DNA of 16,547 nucleotides from Fimbriimonadaceae bacterium (GCA_947447315.1 CANFJD010000030.1:1-16547); one strand, 5' to 3'. Positions 1 to 6,373 are shown, numbered from the stretch's first letter. The notes: generated by a model not told the origin, from the sequence alone. Translations and numbers: made by a program.

Positions 1-598
1 ACCGCACGCCGACCTCATCGATCCGGTAGCCCAGATCCCGAGCAATCATCAGTGCTTCAAAATCAAACCCGAACCGATTCACCTTCGCTCGTGAGAAAAC
101 GTCATGCCCACTTGCCCGAGTGAACATCTTGAATCCGCATTGGGTGTCCTGAATCCCGCTCACCCCAATCGTCTGTACGGCTAGATTAAATCCCCGTCCG
201 AGCATCTCGCGGTACCAGGGCTGGCGAATCTCTAAGTCACTTTCGCGCAGCGGGCGGCTACCAATCGCAACATCTGCTCCCGCCTTAAAGCGAGCGAATA
301 ATTTTTGGTCCTCTTCGGGCGGGGTTGCTAAATCCGCGTCGCAAAACAAAATGTAGTCTCCCGACGCGGCCAGAATTCCCGATCGCACCGCAAACCCTTT
401 GCCTCGATTAGGGCTAACGGAAATCACTCGGTCGGCAGTCGCTGCCGCAATCGTGGCCGTGGTATCCGCCGACCCATCATCGACCACGATAATTTCGTAG
501 TCGAAACCTTGACTGTCGTAGTACTCCTTCACCCGAAGGAGCGTGCGAGGCAGCCGCTCGGCTTCGTTATAGGCGGGAATCACGACGCTGAGATGCAT
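1..598 (-). CDS. GT2 glycosyltransferase, dolichyl/polyprenyl-phosphate sugar synthase type (3' end outside window)
   Basis: 199 codons are visible from an ATG at 598; the reading frame is still open at the left window edge, so the C-terminus is missing. The N-terminus reads MHLSVVIPAYNEAERLP, the classic GT2 start. It is followed by the nucleotide-sugar binding VVDDGS (D40, D41) and the metal-binding CDADLATP (residues 86-93). Further on come CGFKMF and GFDFEALMIARDLGYRI, which are typical of dolichyl-phosphate glucose/mannose synthases of the ALG5/DPM1 group. Family knowledge: these enzymes move a sugar from UDP-glucose or GDP-mannose onto a polyprenyl phosphate at the cytoplasmic membrane, feeding glycan or lipid glycosylation. 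The exact sugar and lipid cannot be told. It lies 58 bp downstream of the thioesterase gene on the same strand and could share its transcript. No clear Shine-Dalgarno precedes the ATG. Any C-terminal membrane domain would lie outside the window. Confidence 0.88.
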   Translation of the reverse strand, partial: MHLSVVIPAYNEAERLPRTLLRVKEYYDSQGFDYEIIVVDDGSADTTATIAAATADRVISVSPNRGKGFAVRSGILAASGDYILFCDADLATPPEEDQKLFARFKAGADVAIGSRPLRESDLEIRQPWYREMLGRGFNLAVQTIGVSGIQDTQCGFKMFTRASGHDVFSRAKVNRFGFDFEALMIARDLGYRIDEVGVR

Positions 599-656
599 GC
601 CGGAACCGATAGGATACTAGAACACCGCTACTAGCAAAGTAATTCCCCCGTATTCG

Positions 657-1085
657 CTAGGCGGGGCAGTAACTTACCATGCCTTCGGCCGAGAGTCCAA
701 ACATTCGGTTGAAATCCGGCGGTACCCGTTGGGGCCGTGACGTCAGGATGTCAATCCAAACCCACTCCGTCTCGCAGTCCACAATCTGATCCGACCCGCG
801 CCAAATCTCCACGTGACGAACCGCCCGGGCTCCACGTTGGCTCAGGATTTGGGTCTTGAGCACCAATTTGTCGCCCAGATGGCAGGGCAAGTGGTACGTA
901 ATGTCGTGGCGACGCACGACAAACTGGCCGCCCAGTTCGTGCATTCGTTCCAAGGTTAACCCGAGCGAATCAGAGTGAGCCCTGGCAATCTGCTCGGCGT
1001 ACTGCAGATACACCGCGTTGTTAACGTGCAGCAATTCGTCCAGGTCAGACTCTTCAACGGTTAGGGAGAGACTAAAAATCGACAC
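657..1085 (-). CDS. Acyl-CoA thioesterase, 4HBT hotdog family (YbgC/FadM-like)
   Basis: 142 residues, the usual size for a single hotdog domain. The N-terminal strand and helix carry the family pattern, with D16, then HVNNAVYLQYAEQIAR from H20. This matches the D-x(n)-HVN-x-A-Y-x-x-(F/Y)-x-E-x-A-R signature of YbgC/FadM thioesterases, in which the Asp is catalytic. A later RRHDITYHLPCHLGDKL and WVWID fit the remaining sheet. Family knowledge: such proteins hydrolyse acyl-CoA (or acyl-ACP) thioesters in the cytoplasm, often with unknown natural substrate. The start is a GTG at 1085-1083 with no obvious ribosome binding site; it sits in the arm of a perfect 6-bp hairpin (see 1083-1098). The gene is divergent from serC with a 57-bp gap and is followed by the glycosyltransferase gene. 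Substrate assignment is not possible. Confidence 0.85.
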   Translation of the reverse strand: MSIFSLSLTVEESDLDELLHVNNAVYLQYAEQIARAHSDSLGLTLERMHELGGQFVVRRHDITYHLPCHLGDKLVLKTQILSQRGARAVRHVEIWRGSDQIVDCETEWVWIDILTSRPQRVPPDFNRMFGLSAEGMVSYCPA

Positions 1086-1098
1086 TCTACCGAGAGTG
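1083..1098. promoter_or_regulatory. Inverted repeat over the thioesterase start codon
   Basis: CACTCT-ACCG-AGAGTG is a perfect 6-bp inverted repeat with a 4-nt loop in the 57-bp divergent region between the thioesterase and serC genes. On the minus-strand transcript the GTG start codon forms the 3' end of the stem. It could be an operator or a start-masking hairpin; chance occurrence is not excluded. Confidence 0.35.
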
Positions 1099-1142
1099 AA
1101 CCTTATCGGTCATTCGTCTGTCCGGTACCCTTACCTTCTCGG

Positions 1143-2213
1143 ATGTCGCGCATTTACAACTTCTCCGCCGGGCCCTCCACCCTTCCGTTGCCCGTTCTGG
1201 AACAAGTCCAAGCCGAACTCCTCGATTGGCAGGGAACCGGCATGTCTGTCATGGAGATGTCTCACCGCTCGGGCGTGTACGAAGGCATCATCCGCGAAAC
1301 CGAAAAAAATCTCCGAACTCTCATTGGGATTCCGGAATCCTATGCGCTTCTCTTCCTTCAGGGGGGTGCCACCCAACAATTCTCGCAAATTCCGCTTGCA
1401 TTCTTGTCGCAAGGTGGATATGCCGACTATATCATTACCGGAGAGTGGGGCCTGAAAGCCCGCGCGGCTGCCGAACTCGTCGGCCGCGTCAACACCCCTT
1501 GGGACGGTGAAACGACCGGTTACAACCGACTTCCGGTGGATTTCGTCTCTGACCGGTTCGCCGCCTACACGCACTTCACCAGCAACGAGACTATCCATGG
1601 CGTGCAATTCCCCGGGGACCCGCCCGCAGCCGGTAATTGGATATGCGATATGTCCAGTGATATCTGCTCTCGTCCGCTCGATGTCACAAAATACGCCCTG
1701 ATCTACGCAGGCGCCCAAAAAAATATTGGCCCGGCCGGGCTGACTCTGGTGATCGTGCGTCGAGACTTTTTGGATCAAATGCCGGCCTCGCTTCCGCCAT
1801 ACCTCGATTATCGTCTCCAGGCGGATTCCGGTTCGCTTTATCACACGCCGCCAACCTTTGCCATCTACGTCACGGGATTGGTCGTCAAGCACCTTATGCA
1901 ACTCGGGGGGTTAGAGGCTGTGCAGAAGCTCAATCGGCAAAAGGCGGCGGTCGTCTACCAGGCGCTTGATGGCGATTTCTACCGTGGACATGCCCGTCCT
2001 TCCGCCCGTAGCGTGATGAACGTGACCTTTACCCTCCCCACCGAAGCCCTCACCCAACAATTCGTCAAGGAGTCGACCGCCGCCGGACTGGATGGCCTAA
2101 AAGGGCACCGTAGTGTAGGTGGAATCCGCGCGAGTCTCTACAACGCGATGACGCTAGACGGAGCCGAGGCATTGGCCCATTTCATGCGGGAATTCGCATC
2201 GCGGAACCGGTGA
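1143..2213 (+). CDS. serC: Phosphoserine aminotransferase
   Basis: 356 residues, full family length. The protein opens with the hallmark YNFSAGPSTLP. FLQGGATQQF (71-80) and the FTSNETIHGVQF segment (145-156) form the cofactor and substrate pocket, and AGAQKNIGPAG places the pyridoxal-phosphate lysine at K193. Family knowledge: SerC converts 3-phosphohydroxypyruvate and glutamate to O-phosphoserine and 2-oxoglutarate in serine synthesis, and the same enzyme type can act in pyridoxal-phosphate synthesis. The ATG at 1143 begins exactly where the conserved N-terminus is expected; it lacks a strong Shine-Dalgarno. The stop codon overlaps the GTG start of the following membrane-protein gene (GTGA), so the two are probably co-transcribed and translationally coupled. 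serA and serB are not in this window. Confidence 0.96.
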   Translation: MSRIYNFSAGPSTLPLPVLEQVQAELLDWQGTGMSVMEMSHRSGVYEGIIRETEKNLRTLIGIPESYALLFLQGGATQQFSQIPLAFLSQGGYADYIITGEWGLKARAAAELVGRVNTPWDGETTGYNRLPVDFVSDRFAAYTHFTSNETIHGVQFPGDPPAAGNWICDMSSDICSRPLDVTKYALIYAGAQKNIGPAGLTLVIVRRDFLDQMPASLPPYLDYRLQADSGSLYHTPPTFAIYVTGLVVKHLMQLGGLEAVQKLNRQKAAVVYQALDGDFYRGHARPSARSVMNVTFTLPTEALTQQFVKESTAAGLDGLKGHRSVGGIRASLYNAMTLDGAEALAHFMREFASRNR

Positions 2214-2896
2214 CTCCGTTCCTCGCTGCAGCTCGCGAAGGGGCTACGGCCGTCCGTCAAAATTGGCTCGCATTTCTTGTAATCGTGTTGGCCGCTTGGG
2301 TGCTGGCGGCACTGTTCTATCTCTTACCAGGATTGCAGGCGGGTGCCGAGGCACTGGCTCGCTACAAAACCGAAGGCGGACTTGCGTTTGCCGCCATCTC
2401 TACCGCTATCTCCTGCATCACCATTCCGGAGATTGGTAAACGAATCATGCGCCAGCCGCCCACGCCGCTGGCGGATTACCCATTTCTGTTTCTCTTCTGG
2501 GCCGGTATCGGCATCATGGTTGACGTGTTCTATGCCTATTTGGGGCGGACCATCGGTGCTGGCACATCACCCGGAGTGGTGGCCCAAAAGGTGCTGTACG
2601 ACCAATTTTTGTTTAGTCCGCTCATCACCATGCCCTACGGCGTTTTCTTGTTTGGGTTCAAAGAGGCGGGCTACAAACTCTCAAAAATTCCCCTGGTGCT
2701 CGGCGGTGGGGTCGGATGGAGACGGTGGCTGGCCACCACCGTAACTTGCTGGGGATTCTGGATTCCCACCGTGACGGCCGTCTATGCGCTGCCCGGCGAC
2801 GTAAAATTCCTGATGTTCTTGGCAATGGAAGGCACCTGGGGAGTGCTATTAGTCCATATCCTGTCGCGCGCAGAAGAAATTTCCGGTCATAATTAA
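2210..2896 (+). CDS. Mpv17/PMP22-like small membrane protein
   Basis: 228 residues, very hydrophobic, with probable membrane segments near residues 19-40, 58-76, 92-110, 133-150, 172-192 and 198-216. The second half resembles the eukaryotic Mpv17/PMP22/Sym1 family. LYDQFLFSPLITMPYGVF (129-146) matches that family's D-Q-x(n)-P segment. TCWGFWIPTVTAVYALP (179-195) matches its W-x-x-W-P-x(n)-N-F-x-x-V-P region, and a final W210 sits in the last helix. Family knowledge: Mpv17 proteins are inner mitochondrial or peroxisomal membrane channels of debated function; bacterial relatives are not functionally described as far as I know. The GTG start overlaps the serC stop by 4 bp, and a GGA lies shortly upstream. 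This coupling suggests an expression link to serine synthesis, but no function can be claimed. The family assignment is by eye and is moderately secure. Confidence 0.72.
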   Translation: MTPFLAAAREGATAVRQNWLAFLVIVLAAWVLAALFYLLPGLQAGAEALARYKTEGGLAFAAISTAISCITIPEIGKRIMRQPPTPLADYPFLFLFWAGIGIMVDVFYAYLGRTIGAGTSPGVVAQKVLYDQFLFSPLITMPYGVFLFGFKEAGYKLSKIPLVLGGGVGWRRWLATTVTCWGFWIPTVTAVYALPGDVKFLMFLAMEGTWGVLLVHILSRAEEISGHN

Positions 2897-2905
2897 GAGA
2901 AGAGC

Positions 2906-2979
2906 GCGGGTGTAGCTTAGTGGTAAAGTTCCAGCCTTCCAAGCTGGCCATGCGGGTTCGATTCCCGCCACCCGCTCCA
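2906..2979 (+). tRNA. tRNA-Gly (anticodon UCC)
   Basis: Full cloverleaf. The acceptor stem is GCGGGTG with CACCCGC at 2969-2975. The anticodon stem is CCAGC/GCTGG, enclosing loop CTTCCAA with anticodon TCC at 2938-2940. The T arm is GCGGG-TTCGATT-CCCGC. The discriminator is T2976 and the CCA end is encoded (2977-2979). It begins 9 bp after the stop codon of the Mpv17-like gene, so it may be read from the serC transcript. Confidence 0.96.
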
Positions 2980-3035
2980 ACTCCAGCCGATCCCGACTGA
3001 ATTCCTCGGCAAACCAATTTACTTCGGTATCTAAC

Positions 3036-3110
3036 GCGGGCGTAGCTCAGTGGTAGAGTGTTTGCTTCCCAAGCAAAATGTCGCGAGTTCGAATCTCGTC
3101 GCCCGCTCCA
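3036..3110 (+). tRNA. tRNA-Gly (anticodon CCC)
   Basis: Full cloverleaf. The acceptor stem is GCGGGCG with CGCCCGC at 3100-3106. The anticodon stem is TTTGC/GCAAA around loop TTCCCAA, with anticodon CCC at 3068-3070. The T loop is TTCGAAT. The discriminator is T3107 and CCA is encoded at 3108-3110. It follows the UCC isoacceptor by 56 bp. Together they cover GGA and GGG codons; a GCC-anticodon gene must be elsewhere. Confidence 0.96.
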
Positions 3111-3183
3111 TTCTCTTCGGAGTTCGTTGGCTTCTAAAGAACGTACCTTCGGGAAAGTCTCTCGACCGTATGGGTGGAGCACT

Positions 3184-3213
3184 TTCGCTTTACCTGCTAT
3201 TCAAAAATATATT
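3184..3213 (+). promoter_or_regulatory. Weak sigma-70-like promoter candidate for the receiver gene
   Basis: TTCGCT (3184-3189) and TATATT (3208-3213) are separated by 18 bp, inside the 168-bp gap between tRNA-Gly(CCC) and the receiver gene. The -10 is reasonable and the -35 poor. Transcription would begin near 3220, leaving a leader of about 59 nt. Confidence 0.25.
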
Positions 3214-3278
3214 GCGGACTTCGGGACACTTTGTGGTTTTGGCGAACATTTTCTCGATGCCATCCGATCTATATGTAG

Positions 3279-3698
3279 ATGCACGAACGGCACCATCCCA
3301 ATCCCATCCTCGTCCTTGTTGAAGATGATGCGGACACTGAGATGCTCGTGCTCCGCATCCTCACCAAAATTGGCATCCATGAGGTGGTTGTAATTCGTGA
3401 TGGGCAAGATGCCATCGATTGGTTTTTCCAGTCAAATGCTCGCCCGAACCTTGTTTTGCTGGACATGAAACTGCCCCGGGTAGATGGTTTGGATGTGCTT
3501 CGCGAAATCCGACCTCGGGATGCCGCAAAATCTGCCGCTATCGTGATGTTCAGTACCGTTGGATCGATCGAAACGGTCACCCGCGCCATGAGCCTGGGCG
3601 CAAATGATTTCGCCGTGAAACCCGTGGATACCAATCGATTGCAAGATGTAATTCACGACATCGTCGGCAAGCATATGCCAGCCGCGATGGTCGGCTGA
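3279..3698 (+). CDS. Stand-alone receiver-domain response regulator
   Basis: 139 residues consisting of one receiver (REC) domain and nothing else. The acidic pocket is E15-D16-D17, the phospho-accepting aspartate is D62 in LVLLDMKLPRVDG, the switch residues are S92/T93 in MFSTV, and the conserved lysine is K114 in VKPV. The VLVEDDADTEMLVLRIL start is like the single-domain Rcp1/CheY-type regulators that pass phosphate in relays rather than bind DNA. No kinase adjoins it; the nearest relay parts in the window are the Hpt protein at 6374 and the kinase at 10980. The ATG at 3279 has no strong Shine-Dalgarno. The gene converges on the Fic-like gene with a 12-bp gap. Partner and output are unknown. 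Confidence 0.93.
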   Translation: MHERHHPNPILVLVEDDADTEMLVLRILTKIGIHEVVVIRDGQDAIDWFFQSNARPNLVLLDMKLPRVDGLDVLREIRPRDAAKSAAIVMFSTVGSIETVTRAMSLGANDFAVKPVDTNRLQDVIHDIVGKHMPAAMVG

Positions 3699-3710
3699 AT
3701 ATGCCGCAGA

Positions 3711-4124
3711 TTACGCGGGTATTGGCAGCAGAGCCAGCACGTCGCGGATAATTGCCCGCGCGGGCGTCGGCTCTCCGTGTCCATCATGACTTTCGGAAAT
3801 CGCCGCCAATACCGCTGCCCGATCATTTTTGACCGATTCGGTCCAGGTCAACGGATTGCCCGAAACACCAGTCAACTCAAGACTATTAAGTTTCAAAAAG
3901 GTCAAGAAGGCTACTGCGCCCGTAAGCTCATTGCCAGCCGAGAACGGCTGAAACTTCGCCCAACCCGTCAAAAATTGCGCCGCATGCTCCGCCGCCGGTG
4001 TCGAATCTCCGTAAACATACTGTGTGAACGTGGCTTCTTCAAGGGTCGCGTAGACGAACTTCTGAGGCTGCCCCGTAACCTGCAAATTAATCCACAACAT
4101 GTCCTGAACGGTCAAATATCGCAT
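3711..4124 (-). CDS. Fic/Doc-like protein with degenerate catalytic motif
   Basis: 137 residues, the size of a Doc toxin. The segment WAKFQPFSAGNELTGAVAF (55-73), followed by LTFLKLNSLEL, lines up with the Fic signature H-P-F-x-(D/E)-G-N-(K/R)-R and the helix after it. The catalytic His is Q59, the metal-coordinating acid is A63 and the lysine position is E66, while F61, G64 and N65 are kept. By family knowledge, loss of the His should abolish AMP or phosphate transfer. The N-terminal MRYLTVQDMLWIN also resembles the Doc start. No antitoxin gene adjoins it. The ATG at 4124 lies between the arms of a 9-bp inverted repeat. It may be a dead toxin relative, a neutralised remnant or a binding protein. 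The Fic assignment is by motif only. Confidence 0.68.
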   Translation of the reverse strand: MRYLTVQDMLWINLQVTGQPQKFVYATLEEATFTQYVYGDSTPAAEHAAQFLTGWAKFQPFSAGNELTGAVAFLTFLKLNSLELTGVSGNPLTWTESVKNDRAAVLAAISESHDGHGEPTPARAIIRDVLALLPIPA

Positions 4125-4149
4125 GCTCTACGATTGAAGCATATTTGAC
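4111..4149. promoter_or_regulatory. 9-bp inverted repeat flanking the Fic-like start codon
   Basis: GTCAAATAT (4111-4119) and ATATTTGAC (4141-4149) are perfect inverted copies. Their starts are 30 bp apart, about three helical turns. The ATG of the Fic-like gene (4124-4122) lies between them, and the left arm covers codons 2-5. This fits a dimer-binding operator or a hairpin that hides the start. Confidence 0.45.
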
Positions 4150-4629
4150 GGCACAATGCTCGATCGGCTGATGTGTTGGCGGTAGCGTTATTCATTCGGA
4201 GATCGGCAACAGCGGATTTTCGCGTTCGTTCCTGTTTGATGCTTTTCTCTGACATTCTCGTCCTGAGCACGATTAGAAGCATCGGGGGCGTCATTGGGGT
4301 CGCTTTTCCTGTCCCGATCACGGAGAAAAAGATCTGACTGTCTACGCCGCCCCAAGCCGCAAACTGCCAGCAAGGGACCCTGGGGTACCGCCTATCGCCA
4401 TTCCATGCAGCACCAATAGAAAGAAGATAATCCTTCTCCTCACCAAAAATGTTAGTCGAAAAGCGATACCGGTCACTGCCGAAACCTGACCGCCAAATCC
4501 TCAGCCGTCCGCCGTCCAAGATAGATGTCTTCGGGGGCAGATTGAGATGGAGCGACTGACTTTTGCATCATCATTCAGTCCGATGATGGATTGGATCCAT
4601 TCTCCAACTCGGGCAAAATTGAAGGAGAA
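4125..4629. other. Gene-poor region between the Fic-like gene and tRNA-Trp
   Basis: About 505 bp without a convincing gene. Minus-strand frames give short protein-like stretches, such as the end of a 33-codon ORF at 4473-4574 and a TTG-started frame at 4112-4519. None shows a recognisable motif or a good start, and the protein-like pieces lie in different frames, as in a decayed gene. The end next to tRNA-Trp (4566-4632) holds three overlapping hairpins. The region could be a degraded insertion or a non-coding RNA locus. Confidence 0.5.
4473..4574 (-). CDS. Possible 33-residue ORF (unsupported)
   Basis: This small ORF starts with three ATG codons in a row (4574-4566) and contains SAPEDIYLGRRTAEDLAVRF before a TGA. 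The start codons lie in an arm of a 6-bp hairpin (4569-4588). It has no recognised family and no Trp codon, so it is not a Trp attenuator peptide. It is more likely a gene remnant or chance ORF than a functional gene. Confidence 0.2.
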   Translation of the reverse strand: MMMQKSVAPSQSAPEDIYLGRRTAEDLAVRFRQ

Positions 4630-4632
4630 TGG
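4566..4632 (-). ncRNA. Overlapping hairpins downstream of tRNA-Trp
   Basis: Three perfect inverted repeats overlap here. CCATTCTCC (4597-4605) pairs with GGAGAATGG (4624-4632). ATGGAT-TGG-ATCCAT occupies 4586-4600. CATCAT (4569-4574) pairs with ATGATG (4583-4588). The outermost stem includes the three bases that encode the CCA tail of tRNA-Trp (4630-4632). Stems 1 and 2 share bases and cannot form together. The cluster may act in tRNA 3' processing, as a terminator or as a switch; it lacks the U-run of a standard terminator. Confidence 0.35.
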
Positions 4633-4705
4633 CAGGGGCGACAGGATTCGAACCCGCGACCAATGGTTTTGGAGACCACTACTCTACCAGCTGAGCTACA
4701 CCCCT
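4630..4705 (-). tRNA. tRNA-Trp (anticodon CCA)
   Basis: On the minus strand the acceptor is AGGGGTG (4705-4699) with CGCCCCT (4640-4634), discriminator G (4633) and encoded CCA (4632-4630). The anticodon loop CTCCAAA spans 4674-4668, with CCA at 4672-4670. The T arm contains GGGTTCGAATCC. It lies 41 bp downstream of proS on the same strand with a hairpin between them. This differs from the common placement upstream of secE-nusG. Confidence 0.95.
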
Positions 4706-4712
4706 GCGTGAA

Positions 4713-4740
4713 GCCTAATGATACCGCAGTATCAAAAGGC
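4713..4740 (-). terminator. Hairpin between proS and tRNA-Trp
   Basis: GCCT-AA-TGATAC-CGCA-GTATCA-AA-AGGC forms a perfect 6-bp stem with a 4-nt loop, extended by a second 4-bp stem after a symmetric AA/AA internal loop. It fills nearly all of the 41-bp gap between the proS stop and tRNA-Trp. No U-run follows on the minus strand, so it may be an RNase processing site or pause rather than a true terminator. Confidence 0.45.
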
Positions 4741-4746
4741 GTAGTG

Positions 4747-6246
4747 TCAATATGCCTTGGCGAAGACCACCCGTCGGGGCGATGGATTACCCGTCAAGAT
4801 GCATCGTCCCGGCTCCGCATCCGAAGGAAGTAACGGCTCCAACGGAATGCATCGGATCGTTGCCTTTGTCTTCTCGGCGATCTTTTCCGCCGTCAATATG
4901 GATTCGTCCCAGTGAGCCAGCACAAATCCGGCTCCACCTTCGCCGGCAAACATCGACTCAAATTCTTCCCAAGTGTCTACCCGGTGAGTGTTCGCCAGGT
5001 TAAACGCCTTTGCCTTCGCAAACAGGTTGGCTTGCATATCGGCGAGGATCTCCGGGATTCGTGCCACGACGTGATCCACAGAAACGGTTTCTTTATCTCC
5101 AGTGTCGCGTCGTGCGATAATGACCGTCCCTGCATCCAGGTCTCGTGGACCTACTTCAATCCGCGTGCAAGCTCCACGCATCTCCCAGTAGTTGTATTTG
5201 TGTCCCGGCGATTCCTTTTCGCGCTTATCAACGCGAACTCGAATTCCGGCTGCCGCCAGATCGGCGGCAAATTGGTCCGAAACTCCGTAAGTTCGATTTC
5301 GCGTCTCCTCATCCCGTCCCATCGGTACGATCACAACCTGTACTGGCGCCAGCCGCGGCGGAGCCACAAACCCCTTATCGTCGCTGTGGACCATGATCAG
5401 CGTCCCGATCAATCGCGTTGATACGCCCCAACTGGTCGCGTAGACATATTCCAGAGTCCCTTCTTTGCTCTGGAATTTCACGTCAAACGCTTTCGCAAAG
5501 TTTTGCCCTAGGTGGTGACTCGTTCCTGCCTGAATCGCCCGTACATCTTGCGTCAAGGCTTCAATCGTGTAGGTGTGGTGAGCTCCCGCAAACTTTTCGT
5601 TCTCACTCTTCATCCCCACCAAAACGGGAACGCCCATCCATTCCTCGGCAAAGGTCCGGTAAACCTCCAAAATCTTTCGGCTCTCTTCCTCCGCTTCTTC
5701 ATAGGTAGCGTGCGCGGTGTGACCTTCCTGCCACAAAAACTCCGTGGTCCGCAAAAACTTTCGCGTCCGCATCTCCCACCGCACCACGTTCGCCCACTGG
5801 TTGATGAGCAAAGGCAAGTCGCGATAGCTTTGAATCCAGTTGCGATACGTGTTCCAGATCACCGTTTCCGAGGTCGGACGGACAATCAGCTCTTCCTCCA
5901 ACTTCGCTTCCGGATCTACGATCAATCCGTGACCGTTCGGGTTCGCCTTGAGTCGGTGGTGAGTCACCACCGCGCACTCCTTGGCAAATCCCTCTACGTG
6001 GTCCGCTTCCTTCTCTAAAAACGACTTGGGAATGAACAACGGGAAGTAGGCATTAACGTGCCCGGTCGCCTTGAACATGTCATCGAGTGCCCGCTGCATG
6101 TTCTCCCAAAGGGCATATCCCAGCGGCTTAATCACCATGCAGCCGCGAACCGCCGAGTCGTCGGCGAGGTCGGCTTTGATGACTAAATCGTTATACCAAG
6201 CACTGAAATCTTGGTCTCTTGGAGTGACCCCTAAGTTATTGCTCAC
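4747..6246 (-). CDS. proS: Prolyl-tRNA synthetase, archaeal/eukaryote-like form
   Basis: 499 residues. It is the compact class II form without the inserted editing domain of the long E. coli-type enzyme. RPTSET is at 123-128. Motif 2 runs through RWEMRTRKFLRTTEFLWQEGHTA (157-179), and motif 3 lies around VSTRLIGTLIMVHSDDKG and APPRLAPVQVVIVP (295-308). The anticodon-binding domain follows (about 303-410). The extra C-terminal domain has IRCIP, GRCILTG and the conserved final tyrosine (KAY). Family knowledge: it charges tRNA-Pro with proline in the cytoplasm. The start is GTG at 6246-6244 with no Shine-Dalgarno. It diverges from the Hpt gene, and tRNA-Trp lies just downstream. The C-terminal domain seems to have lost part of the usual four-cysteine zinc site. 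Confidence 0.96.
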   Translation of the reverse strand: MSNNLGVTPRDQDFSAWYNDLVIKADLADDSAVRGCMVIKPLGYALWENMQRALDDMFKATGHVNAYFPLFIPKSFLEKEADHVEGFAKECAVVTHHRLKANPNGHGLIVDPEAKLEEELIVRPTSETVIWNTYRNWIQSYRDLPLLINQWANVVRWEMRTRKFLRTTEFLWQEGHTAHATYEEAEEESRKILEVYRTFAEEWMGVPVLVGMKSENEKFAGAHHTYTIEALTQDVRAIQAGTSHHLGQNFAKAFDVKFQSKEGTLEYVYATSWGVSTRLIGTLIMVHSDDKGFVAPPRLAPVQVVIVPMGRDEETRNRTYGVSDQFAADLAAAGIRVRVDKREKESPGHKYNYWEMRGACTRIEVGPRDLDAGTVIIARRDTGDKETVSVDHVVARIPEILADMQANLFAKAKAFNLANTHRVDTWEEFESMFAGEGGAGFVLAHWDESILTAEKIAEKTKATIRCIPLEPLLPSDAEPGRCILTGNPSPRRVVFAKAY

Positions 6247-6373
6247 GGAAATGATTGTGGCAGAACCTGTAGATTTTCGGAAAAAGGTGACACCACAGTG
6301 TATGATAGAACGTAGCTACCTATAGGGCAGTCAAAGACGGTGCTTGCCGTTTCTCAGGCAATTGAAAATATAC

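Noticed and set aside
1131..1901. 256-codon frame antisense to serC
   Set aside because: serC has full conserved motifs; the antisense frame shows none and results from codon bias.
2658..3182. 174-codon minus-strand frame
   Set aside because: It runs antisense through both tRNA-Gly genes and the end of the Mpv17-like gene; a shadow of these.
4112..4519. 135-codon minus-strand frame
   Set aside because: It starts at a TTG without ribosome site, overlaps the Fic-like start, has no recognised motif, and protein-like stretches shift between frames; treated as non-coding or decayed.
4473..4574. Trp attenuator leader peptide next to tRNA-Trp
   Set aside because: The 33-codon ORF contains no tryptophan codon and no trp gene follows.
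6344..6373. Upstream TTG start for the Hpt gene
   Set aside because: The extra ten residues do not fit the Hpt domain and no ribosome site precedes the TTG; ATG 6374 is preferred.
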